From an uncultured Bacilli bacterium (lineage in GTDB: Bacteria; Bacillota_I; Bacilli_A; RF39; UBA660), in the NCBI GenBank assembly GCA_934153655.1, contig CAKPFH010000002.1:1-61972 (forward strand): a stretch of DNA of 61,972 nucleotides, read 5' to 3'. Numbering within the stretch: the stretch's first letter is position 1; every line of letters begins with the position of its first letter. The notes beneath the pieces are model-generated. The model had not been told where the DNA came from. It saw nothing but the letters and a program-made list of their open reading frames with translations, and ran no database searches. A program made the translations under genes and the position numbers. Of this stretch, positions 51,403 to 58,439 are shown one piece after another.

Positions 51403-52359
51403 ATGTCAAAAAAAGTAAAAGTAACTAATAATTTACAAAAAACTTTAAATTCTAATAGTAAAAATAATCAAACTAAGAAAAAAGCAACTAATAGTCAAAC
51501 AAAAACTAATAATATAGAAAAAACTCCTAATAAAACTAATAATCATTATCAAAAAATTCAAAAACAAGTAATTGATAATGCTAAATTAGCTAAAACAAAA
51601 AAAGTTGCAAAAGTAAAAAAAGAAAATGATAAAAAAGAACTTGCTAAAAAAATAGATGATAAAAAAACAAATAATAAAAAACTATTAGATAAGAATAAAG
51701 TTAAAAAAGTAGAAAAAATTAAAAAAATTAAAACTAAGAAAAATATTCTTTTAAAAATTAAAATTGTTTTATTAAAGATAGGTAAAATTATTAAAAATAT
51801 TCTATTAAAAATAGGTAGAATTATTAAGAATATTTTTAGAAAAATTATAAGTTTTTTAGTAACAATTAGTAAAAAAATATATTTTGGTATATTTAAATTA
51901 ATAAAAATAATTAAAGTTAAAATTAGTAGTTTGTTTAATACTAAAAAGAAAGTTAAATTAAAAAACGAAAAAGTAAAAGAAATTAAAGTAGAAAATGAGA
52001 ATAAAACTTTAAAAAATGAAAAGACTAAATATGAAATTGTAAGTTCTAGTTATCCAATTATTAAAAGTTTAACTGGAAGAATATTACCTTTAAGTTTAAC
52101 TAAATGGGATAAGAAAAGACGAAAGAATATTTATTTAAAAGAAGCTCTTTTATTTTCTATAACTTTAACTTTGATTGATGTTTATTGTTTTTATAATTTA
52201 TCATTTATGAATATTTTAAATATATTTGATAATAGTATTTGGAATTTAATTGCAACAATAACTTTAACTTTAGTAATTTTATTAGTATTAAGTTATTTAA
52301 TTGATTATCTTATTACAGAAAGTATAGTAAGAAAGTATCAAAAGAGATTAAAGAAATAA
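51403..52359 (+). CDS. Lysine-rich protein with two C-terminal membrane helices
   Basis: A 318-residue, extremely basic protein. Residues 1-115 are a Lys/Asn/Thr-rich disordered stretch. Residues about 120-190 form repeated amphipathic Ile/Lys segments (KIGKIIKNILLKIGRIIKNI type). Two transmembrane helices lie at about 245-265 and 280-302. No family recognised. The charge suggests binding to nucleic acid, acidic lipid or teichoic polymer at the membrane (inference). ATG 51403 is set by AGGAGTGGTG; the GTG 51394 is inside that site. It ends one base before sufB. Confidence 0.55.
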   Translation: MSKKVKVTNNLQKTLNSNSKNNQTKKKATNSQTKTNNIEKTPNKTNNHYQKIQKQVIDNAKLAKTKKVAKVKKENDKKELAKKIDDKKTNNKKLLDKNKVKKVEKIKKIKTKKNILLKIKIVLLKIGKIIKNILLKIGRIIKNIFRKIISFLVTISKKIYFGIFKLIKIIKVKISSLFNTKKKVKLKNEKVKEIKVENENKTLKNEKTKYEIVSSSYPIIKSLTGRILPLSLTKWDKKRRKNIYLKEALLFSITLTLIDVYCFYNLSFMNILNIFDNSIWNLIATITLTLVILLVLSYLIDYLITESIVRKYQKRLKK

Positions 52360-52360
52360 G

Positions 52361-53677
52361 GTGATTAAAATAGAAATTAGAGGTTTGAACTTAGATAATA
52401 TTAAAAAAATATCAAGTTTAAAAAAAGAAGATAAGTATTTTTTTGATTATCGAGTTAAAAGTTATGAAATATTTAAAAAATTAGATGATCCAAGTTTTGG
52501 ACCAAATTATAAAGTAGACTATGATAATATTATTTATTATAAATCTATTCAAGATGATATTAAGAATAATTGGAATGATGTTAACACTTCAGTTAAAGAT
52601 GAATTTAAAAATTTAGGAGTAATTGAAAGTGAAAAGAATTTAGATGGAATAGGTATTCAATATGAAAGTGAAGTAATTTATCATAATATGTTAAAAGAAT
52701 TAGAAGAAAAGCAAGTTATTTTTACTTCAATTGATGATGCTATTAAAAAGTATCCTGATTTAGTTAAAAAGTATTTTGGTAAATTAGTTTCTAATAGTGA
52801 TAACAAGTTTGCTGCTTTAAATTCATGTGTATTTTCAGGAGGTAGTTTTATTTATGTACCTGATAATACTTCTTTAGATAGACCTTTACAAAGTTATTTC
52901 CGTATTAATAGTAGACAAATGGGACAGTTTGAAAGAACTTTAATTATTGTTGGTGATAATAGTAATTTACATTATATTGAAGGATGTACCGCTCCTACTT
53001 ATAGTGATTCTAGTTTACATGCTGCTGTTGTTGAAATATATGTTGGTAAAAATAGTAAATGCCGTTATTCAACTATTCAAAACTGGGCTACTAATGTTAA
53101 TAATTTAGTTACTAAAAGAGCTTTAGTAGAAGAAAATGGTGTGATGGAGTGGATTGATGGTAATATAGGAAGTTTGAATACTATGAAATACCCAGCTTGT
53201 ATTTTAAAAGGTGATAATGCAAGTGGTACTTGTATAACAATTAGTGTTGCTTCTAAAGGTCAATTTCAAGATACTGGTAGTAGGATGATTCATCTTGGTA
53301 AAAATACTAAAAGTAAAATAATTTCTAAAAGTATAGCTATGAATGGTGGTAATGCAACTTATAGAGGCAAAATAGAAATAAAAAAAAATGCCATCAATAG
53401 TGAAGCAAGTTTAAAATGTGATACTTTAATTTTAGATTCTCTTAGTAAAAGTGATACATATCCTGTTAATATTAATAATAATAACTCAAGTAGTCTTAAT
53501 CATGAAGCAACGGTATCTAAGATAAGTGAAGAAAACCTTTGCTATTTAATGAGTAGAGGAATATCAAGAGAAAAAGCTATGGAATTAATTATTCTTGGTT
53601 TCATTGATGAATTTAAAAAAGAATTACCAGTTGAATATGCTGTTGAATTAAATCAATTAATTAAAAGAAATTTATAA
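52361..53677 (+). CDS. sufB: Fe-S cluster scaffold SufB
   Basis: A SufB-family beta-helix protein that builds Fe-S clusters with SufC and SufD. Evidence: SVKDEFKNLGVIESEK near residue 80, QSYFRINSRQMGQFERTLIIVG, YIEGCTAPTYSDSSLHAAVVEI and the C-terminal LMSRGISREKAMELIILGFI. Only sufB is present; sufC, D, S and U are not in this window. The start is odd: GTG 52361 overlaps an AAGGTGATT that looks like a ribosome site, and the codon at the best spacing from that site is ATA (52370), not ATG. GTG is the conservative choice. Confidence 0.85.
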   Translation: MIKIEIRGLNLDNIKKISSLKKEDKYFFDYRVKSYEIFKKLDDPSFGPNYKVDYDNIIYYKSIQDDIKNNWNDVNTSVKDEFKNLGVIESEKNLDGIGIQYESEVIYHNMLKELEEKQVIFTSIDDAIKKYPDLVKKYFGKLVSNSDNKFAALNSCVFSGGSFIYVPDNTSLDRPLQSYFRINSRQMGQFERTLIIVGDNSNLHYIEGCTAPTYSDSSLHAAVVEIYVGKNSKCRYSTIQNWATNVNNLVTKRALVEENGVMEWIDGNIGSLNTMKYPACILKGDNASGTCITISVASKGQFQDTGSRMIHLGKNTKSKIISKSIAMNGGNATYRGKIEIKKNAINSEASLKCDTLILDSLSKSDTYPVNINNNNSSSLNHEATVSKISEENLCYLMSRGISREKAMELIILGFIDEFKKELPVEYAVELNQLIKRNL

Positions 53678-53685
53678 AAAATAAA

Positions 53686-53720
53686 AAAAGTTCAATTTTC
53701 CATTTTGAACTCTTTTTTTT
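53686..53720 (+). terminator. sufB terminator
   Basis: AGTTCAA (53689-53695) and TTGAACT (53705-53711) stem followed by eight T residues. Confidence 0.8.
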
Positions 53721-53806
53721 TATCTTTTTTCACATAAGGGGGGAAAAAATTGGTAGTAAAAGGTCAATTTGAAAAACTTTTTTCTTGAAATTAACAAATC
53801 ATGCTT

Positions 53807-53836
53807 TTGACATTACTTAACATATTTTGTTATGGT
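53807..53836 (+). promoter_or_regulatory. ssb promoter
   Basis: TTGACA (53807-53812) and TATGGT (53831-53836) with an 18-base spacer; a TG lies just before the -10. Confidence 0.45.
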
Positions 53837-53856
53837 TTTAGGGAAAGGAGGTTTCT

Positions 53857-54198
53857 ATGGTTAATATGGTTATGTTAATTGGAAGATTAACAAGAGATCC
53901 GGAAGTTGTTGAAAATGAAAGTGGTAGTAAAGTATCAAGAATTACTTTAGCTATTAATCGTAAATTTAAAAATGCTGATGGAGTATATCATACAGATTAC
54001 ATTGATTGTGTATTATGGAATAATTGTGCTAAAAATGTTAATACCTATTGTAATAAAGGTGATTTAATTGGTGTACGAGGAAGACTTCAAGTAGATACCT
54101 ATGAAAAAGATGGGATTAAGAAAAAAGTAACTGATGTTATAGCTGAAAGTATAACGTTTTTGTCTTCTAATAAAAATAAAACAATAGAAGAAAATTAA
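53857..54198 (+). CDS. ssb: Single-stranded DNA-binding protein (short form)
   Basis: A 113-residue OB-fold protein with the SSB signature MVMLIGRLTRDPEV, ITLAINRKFKN, DYIDCVLWNNCAKNV and GDLIGVRGRLQVDTYE. It lacks the long linker and the acidic DDDIPF tip that recruits partner proteins, so it is like the Bacillus SsbB/YwpH or Streptococcus short SSB. The genome probably also carries a full-length SSB beside rpsF/rpsR. It stands alone with its own promoter behind AAAGGAGG. Confidence 0.88.
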   Translation: MVNMVMLIGRLTRDPEVVENESGSKVSRITLAINRKFKNADGVYHTDYIDCVLWNNCAKNVNTYCNKGDLIGVRGRLQVDTYEKDGIKKKVTDVIAESITFLSSNKNKTIEEN

Positions 54199-54206
54199 AT
54201 TTCTTG

Positions 54207-54300
54207 AAAGAGAACTATTTAAAATTTATCTAATTTTATTTAAATTTATATAATATATTTCTATACCACTATGCCTATTTTTTTATAAATAGTTCTCTTT
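54207..54300. repeat. 15-bp perfect inverted repeat with 64-base spacer
   Basis: AAAGAGAACTATTTA (54207-54221) is exactly complementary to TAAATAGTTCTCTTT (54286-54300). The spacer is AT-rich with no frame. It lies just past ssb and before tRNA-Ser. As RNA it would form one long hairpin; a GCCTTTTT follows the right arm, so it could be a terminator with an unusually long loop, a small RNA, or a remnant of a small mobile repeat. The rest of the 54301-54431 gap shows no gene. Confidence 0.5.
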
Positions 54301-54431
54301 GCCTTTTTATATTTAAAAATTATTATATTTTTTTATCTATTTTACAAAAATATTTAAAAGAAAAAATAGTTTCAAAAATTTAAGATGGTTTTATCAAGTT
54401 AAATTTTTTTAAAAAAATGTGTTAAATTAAA

Positions 54432-54460
54432 TTGACAAGTTGAATAAGTTTTGTTATTAT
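54432..54460 (+). promoter_or_regulatory. tRNA-Ser promoter
   Basis: TTGACA (54432-54437), 17-base spacer, TATTAT (54455-54460). Confidence 0.8.
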
Positions 54461-54474
54461 ATATTTAGTCATTT

Positions 54475-54567
54475 GGAGTAGTACTCAAGAGGCTGAAGAG
54501 GCTCCCCTGCTAAGGGAGTAGATCGGGTTAAACTGGTGCGAGGGTTCAAATCCCTCCTGCTCCGCCA
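54475..54567 (+). tRNA. tRNA-Ser (anticodon GCT)
   Basis: Acceptor arms GGAGTAG and CTGCTCC pair; anticodon stem CTCCC/GGGAG encloses CTGCTAA with anticodon GCT; a long type II variable arm (about 54519-54540) follows; the T loop is TTCAAAT; CCA is encoded (54565-54567). Confidence 0.95.
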
Positions 54568-54578
54568 TAAATGATAAC

Positions 54579-54607
54579 AAACTCTTATCAATTTAAGAGT
54601 TTTTTTC
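54579..54607 (+). terminator. tRNA-Ser terminator
   Basis: AAACTCTT (54579-54586) and AAGAGTTT (54595-54602) stem followed by T residues. Confidence 0.75.
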
Positions 54608-54616
54608 ATACATTTG

Positions 54617-54645
54617 TTGTTATTTAAATCATTTTATTGTATAAT
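54617..54645 (+). promoter_or_regulatory. ackA promoter
   Basis: TTGTTA (54617-54622), 17-base spacer, TATAAT (54640-54645). Confidence 0.7.
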
Positions 54646-54667
54646 AACAAAGGAAAAGGAGAAGTTT

Positions 54668-55849
54668 ATGAAAATATTATCAGTTAATGCAGGTAGTTCA
54701 TCATTAAAGTTTCAAATGTATGAGATGCCTGATGAAGTTGTATTAATTAGTGGCGTTTTTGAACGCATTGGTATGGAAGGAAGTTTCTATACAATTAAAT
54801 TAAATGGAGAAAAAATAGAAAAGAAAGTAGAATTAGAAGATCATAAAAAAGCTTTTGAATTATTAGTTAAAGAATTAGTAGATAACAATATTGTTGATAG
54901 TCTAGATGATATCAAAGGAATTGGACATAGAATAGTTCAAGGTGGATCATATTTTGATCGTAGTGTTATTGCTAGTGAGGATGTTATTCAAAAAATTGAT
55001 GAATTATCACCACTTGCACCACTTCATAATCCAGCTGCAATCATTGGTATTCGTGCTGCTCAAGCAGTTGTTCCTGGTGCTATTCAAACAGTAGTTTTTG
55101 ATACAGCATATCATCAAACTATGCCAGAAGAAAATTATTTATATGCACTTCCTTATGATTTATGCAAAGATAACTTAATTAGAAGATATGGAGCTCATGG
55201 TACAAGTCATAGATATGTTGCTAATAAAATGAATGAAATATTAGGAAGAGAAGATACTAAATTAATTACTTGTCATATTGGAAATGGAGCAAGTATTAGT
55301 GCTGTTTTAAATGGAAAATGTTTAAATACTTCTATGGGGTTAACTCCAAATGCTGGTTTAATTATGGGAACACGTTGTGGAGATATTGATGCAACAATTT
55401 TACCTTATTTAATGGAAAAACAAAATATTTCATGTAAAGAAATGGATAGAATCATGAATAAAGAAAGTGGTCTACTTGGCATAAGTGGTGTTAGTAGTGA
55501 TTCAAGAGATATTGAAAATGGTATTAAAGAAGGAAATAAACGTTGTGAATTAGCCCAAAAAATGTATGTTAGAAGAATAATTGATTATATAGCTAAATAC
55601 TATGTTGAACTAGAAGGATGCGATGGTATCGTATTTACTGCTGGTGTTGGGGAAAATAGCGTTCCAGTTCGTAAAGCTGTTATGGAAGGACTTGCTGTTT
55701 TAGGTGTTAAACTAGACGAAGAAAAAAATAATATTCGTGGTAGTTTACAAAAAATTAGTGCTAATGATTCAAGTATTCCTGTTTATGTTATACCAACTGA
55801 TGAAGAATTAATGATAGCTCGTGATACTTTAAATTTAATAAATAGTTAG
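54668..55849 (+). CDS. ackA: Acetate kinase
   Basis: Interconverts acetyl phosphate and acetate with ATP formation, the energy step of fermentation. A 393-residue ASKHA enzyme with the N-terminal ILSVNAGSSSLKFQ signature, GHRIVQGG, FDTAYHQTMPE, the GAHGTSHRYV active-site loop and ICHIGNGAS-like TCHIGNGASISAV. ATG 54668 is set by AAAGGAGAAG; an in-frame ATG/TTG further up (54614) is inside the promoter. No pta is next to it. Ten bases separate it from nrnA. Confidence 0.96.
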   Translation: MKILSVNAGSSSLKFQMYEMPDEVVLISGVFERIGMEGSFYTIKLNGEKIEKKVELEDHKKAFELLVKELVDNNIVDSLDDIKGIGHRIVQGGSYFDRSVIASEDVIQKIDELSPLAPLHNPAAIIGIRAAQAVVPGAIQTVVFDTAYHQTMPEENYLYALPYDLCKDNLIRRYGAHGTSHRYVANKMNEILGREDTKLITCHIGNGASISAVLNGKCLNTSMGLTPNAGLIMGTRCGDIDATILPYLMEKQNISCKEMDRIMNKESGLLGISGVSSDSRDIENGIKEGNKRCELAQKMYVRRIIDYIAKYYVELEGCDGIVFTAGVGENSVPVRKAVMEGLAVLGVKLDEEKNNIRGSLQKISANDSSIPVYVIPTDEELMIARDTLNLINS

Positions 55850-55858
55850 GATGATTTT

Positions 55859-56836
55859 ATGTTTTTAGAAATTTATAAATTAATAGAAGAGTTTGATACT
55901 ATTGTTTTAGCAAGACATGTTGGACCAGATCCTGATGCTATGGCTAGTACAATGGCTTTAAAGGATAGTATTTTACTAACTTTTAATAACAAAAAAGTCT
56001 ATAGTGTTGGAAGTGGAAGTAGTCGTTTTACTTATTTTGGTAAACTTGATAAAGTAGAAAAACCTTTAAATGCTTTATTAATCGTTTTAGATACTCCTGA
56101 TATTAGAAGAATTGATGGAGTTAATCTTGATGATTATCAAAAAATAGTAAAAATTGATCATCATCCATATGTAGAAACATTTGCTGATATTGAGTATATA
56201 AATGATAAATCTAGTAGTGCTTCCGAGTTAGTATTAGATTTAATTGATAGTACACCTTTATTAATGAATAAAACTATTGCATCTAAACTATATTTAGGAA
56301 TTGTTAGTGATACTAATCGTTTCATGTTTAATAATTCAACAGGTTTAACTTTTAAAAAAGTTGCTAAACTAATTGATGATTATGATTTAGAAATAGATAA
56401 ATTATATGTACCTTTATATTTAAGACCAATTAATGAAGTTAGATTAGAAGGATATATTGGACTTAATTTAAGTGTTACCGAGAATGGTGTTGGTTATATT
56501 AAATTAACTAAAGACTTATTAGATAAATATGGAGTAGATGCAGCTTCCCCTGGTAACATGGTAAATAATTTTAATTATATTAATGAAGTAATTGTTTGGG
56601 CTTTCTTTACCGAGGATGTAAAAAATGAAAATATAAGAGTTTCTGTTCGTTCTCGTGGTCCAGTTATTAATACAGCTCTTTCTAAATATAATGGAGGAGG
56701 GCATAAGTATGCAAGTGGAGCGAGAATTAAATCAATGGATGATGTAACTCCAATAATAGAAGATTTAGATTATTTATGTAAAAAGTATGTTGAAGGATTA
56801 GGTGATAATGGTGAAAATAAGCAAGTGTTGTCTTGA
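55859..56836 (+). CDS. nrnA: DHH/DHHA1 phosphoesterase, NrnA-like
   Basis: A 325-residue two-domain enzyme. The DHH domain has ARHVGPDPDAMAST, IVLDTPD and KIDHHPYVE (the DHH motif) and SDTNRFMF; the DHHA1 domain ends GGGGHKYASGARI. Family members degrade oligoribonucleotides, pAp or linear cyclic-dinucleotide products. Length and motif spacing fit NrnA best. It overlaps the engB start by 29 bases. Confidence 0.88.
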   Translation: MFLEIYKLIEEFDTIVLARHVGPDPDAMASTMALKDSILLTFNNKKVYSVGSGSSRFTYFGKLDKVEKPLNALLIVLDTPDIRRIDGVNLDDYQKIVKIDHHPYVETFADIEYINDKSSSASELVLDLIDSTPLLMNKTIASKLYLGIVSDTNRFMFNNSTGLTFKKVAKLIDDYDLEIDKLYVPLYLRPINEVRLEGYIGLNLSVTENGVGYIKLTKDLLDKYGVDAASPGNMVNNFNYINEVIVWAFFTEDVKNENIRVSVRSRGPVINTALSKYNGGGHKYASGARIKSMDDVTPIIEDLDYLCKKYVEGLGDNGENKQVLS

Positions 56837-57404
56837 TATTGTTGCTGTAAGACGTAGTCAATATCCAACTGATGGTAAAAATGAGTTTTTACTTGTTGGA
56901 AGAAGTAATGTTGGTAAAAGTAGTTTTATTAATACTATTCTAGGCCAAAAAAACTTGGCTAGAACTTCATCTCGTCCTGGAAAAACCCAAACCTTAAACT
57001 TTTATCTTGTAAATGACTTATTTTATTTAGTAGATGTTCCAGGTTATGGATATGCCTCAGTTAATCATGAGACTCAAAAGAAAATGGGACTTATGATTGA
57101 AGAATATTTAGAAAAAAGAAAAGAAATGAAAAGAGTTTTCATGTTAGTTGACTTTAGAATTAAACCAACTGAAAATGATATCATGATGTATAAATTCTTA
57201 AAATATTATAATATTCCTGTAACCTTAGTTTTAACAAAAGCTGATAAAGTTTCACCTTCTAAAAAAGAAAGAAATTTAAAAGTTATTAAAAATACTATTG
57301 AACTTGCTGTAGGTGATGATTTAGTAATATTTTCAAGTGTAAATAAAACCGGTAGAGATGAAATATTAAAAATAATTGAAAATTTATCTATTGAAACAAT
57401 TTAA
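56808..57404 (+). CDS. engB: Ribosome biogenesis GTP-binding protein EngB/YsxC
   Basis: An essential GTPase for 50S assembly. G1 is GRSNVGKSS, G2 lies in TSSRPGKTQTLNFY, G3 is DVPGYG, G4 is TKAD and G5 near FSSVNKTG. Length about 198, typical. Possible starts are GTG 56802, ATG 56808 and GTG 56811 within GATTAGGTGATAATGGTG; ATG 56808 is taken. It begins inside the end of nrnA, so translation is coupled. Confidence 0.93.
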   Translation: MVKISKCCLDIVAVRRSQYPTDGKNEFLLVGRSNVGKSSFINTILGQKNLARTSSRPGKTQTLNFYLVNDLFYLVDVPGYGYASVNHETQKKMGLMIEEYLEKRKEMKRVFMLVDFRIKPTENDIMMYKFLKYYNIPVTLVLTKADKVSPSKKERNLKVIKNTIELAVGDDLVIFSSVNKTGRDEILKIIENLSIETI

Positions 57405-57428
57405 AAAAATAAATACTAATAAAAATAA

Positions 57429-57460
57429 AATACTGATAAAAATATATCGGTATTTTTTTT
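57429..57460 (+). terminator. engB terminator
   Basis: AATACTGATA (57429-57438) and TATCGGTATT (57445-57454; one G-T pair) followed by a T run. A TATAAT at 57471-57476 beyond it may be the -10 of the next operon. Confidence 0.75.
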
Positions 57461-57500
57461 AATATTATGATATAATAATTTTAGAATAGAAGAGGTTAGT

Positions 57501-58439
57501 ATGAATATTGTAAATTTAATACTTGGTTTTATTGTTATTATAAAAGCATCAGATATGTTAGTAAGTGGCTCCGTTAATCTAGCTAAATTTTTAAAAATAC
57601 CAACTTTAGTAATAGGTTTAACTATAATTGCAATTGCAACAGGAGTTCCTGAAATTGCTATTAGTATATCATCATCTTTAAAAGGATCAAATGGTTTATT
57701 ACTTGGTAATTTACTTGGTTCTAATTTATTTAATATTTTATTTATCTTAGGTTTAATAGCTTTAATAAGACCTTTGTATATCAAAAAAGAAATTATCTTA
57801 AAAAACTATGTCTTTGCTCTTTTATCATGTATAGTTTTATTAGCAGTTGCAAGTGATACAATACTTTTAGATAACAAGATTAATTTAATTACTAGATCAG
57901 AAGGAATTTTACTTCTTTTATTTGCTTTTATTTTTTCCTATTCAACAGTTTTAGATGCTACTTTAAATAAAAAAACCAAAGTAGAACCTTCTAAATTTAG
58001 TTTTAAAGATGCTTTATATATAGTTTTAGGAATTACTTTAATTGCTTTATCAGCTGAAGTAATAGTTAATAGCTGTGTTAATATTAGTAAATATTTAGGT
58101 GTATCTGAAGATTTAATTGGTTTAACAATAATTGCTGTTGGAACAAATTTACCAGAACTAGTAACCTCGATAGTAGCTGTTAAGAAAGGCGAAAGTGATA
58201 TAGCAATTGGTAATTTAGTAGGAACTAATATTTATAATATCTTTTTAATTCTTGGTCTATCAGCAACTATTAATCCCATTACTATAAGTACAAATGCTTT
58301 TATAGATATTATTATTTTAACTATTACTAGTTTTATAGTTTATATATTTATTAGACATAAAAAAGATATTAATAAAATAGAAGGTATTACAATGATATTA
58401 TTATATATTATTTACATTGTATATGTGGTGGTAAGATGA
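57501..58439 (+). CDS. Calcium/sodium:proton exchanger (CaCA family)
   Basis: A 312-residue protein of about ten helices made of two inverted halves. Each half carries the family alpha-repeat: GLTIIAIATGVPEIAISISSSLKG with LGNLLGSNLFN, and GLTIIAVGTNLPELVTSIVAVKKG with IGNLVGTNIYN; the Glu in PE is the ion ligand. It resembles YrbG/CaxA-type exchangers that expel Ca2+. It overlaps the calcium ATPase gene by 4 bases (ATGA), giving a two-gene calcium-export operon. Confidence 0.88.
   Translation: MNIVNLILGFIVIIKASDMLVSGSVNLAKFLKIPTLVIGLTIIAIATGVPEIAISISSSLKGSNGLLLGNLLGSNLFNILFILGLIALIRPLYIKKEIILKNYVFALLSCIVLLAVASDTILLDNKINLITRSEGILLLLFAFIFSYSTVLDATLNKKTKVEPSKFSFKDALYIVLGITLIALSAEVIVNSCVNISKYLGVSEDLIGLTIIAVGTNLPELVTSIVAVKKGESDIAIGNLVGTNIYNIFLILGLSATINPITISTNAFIDIIILTITSFIVYIFIRHKKDINKIEGITMILLYIIYIVYVVVR

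Noticed and set aside
53857..54198. Prophage or plasmid origin for the short ssb gene
   Set aside because: It has its own promoter among housekeeping genes with no phage or plasmid genes around it; short SSB paralogues are common in Firmicutes.
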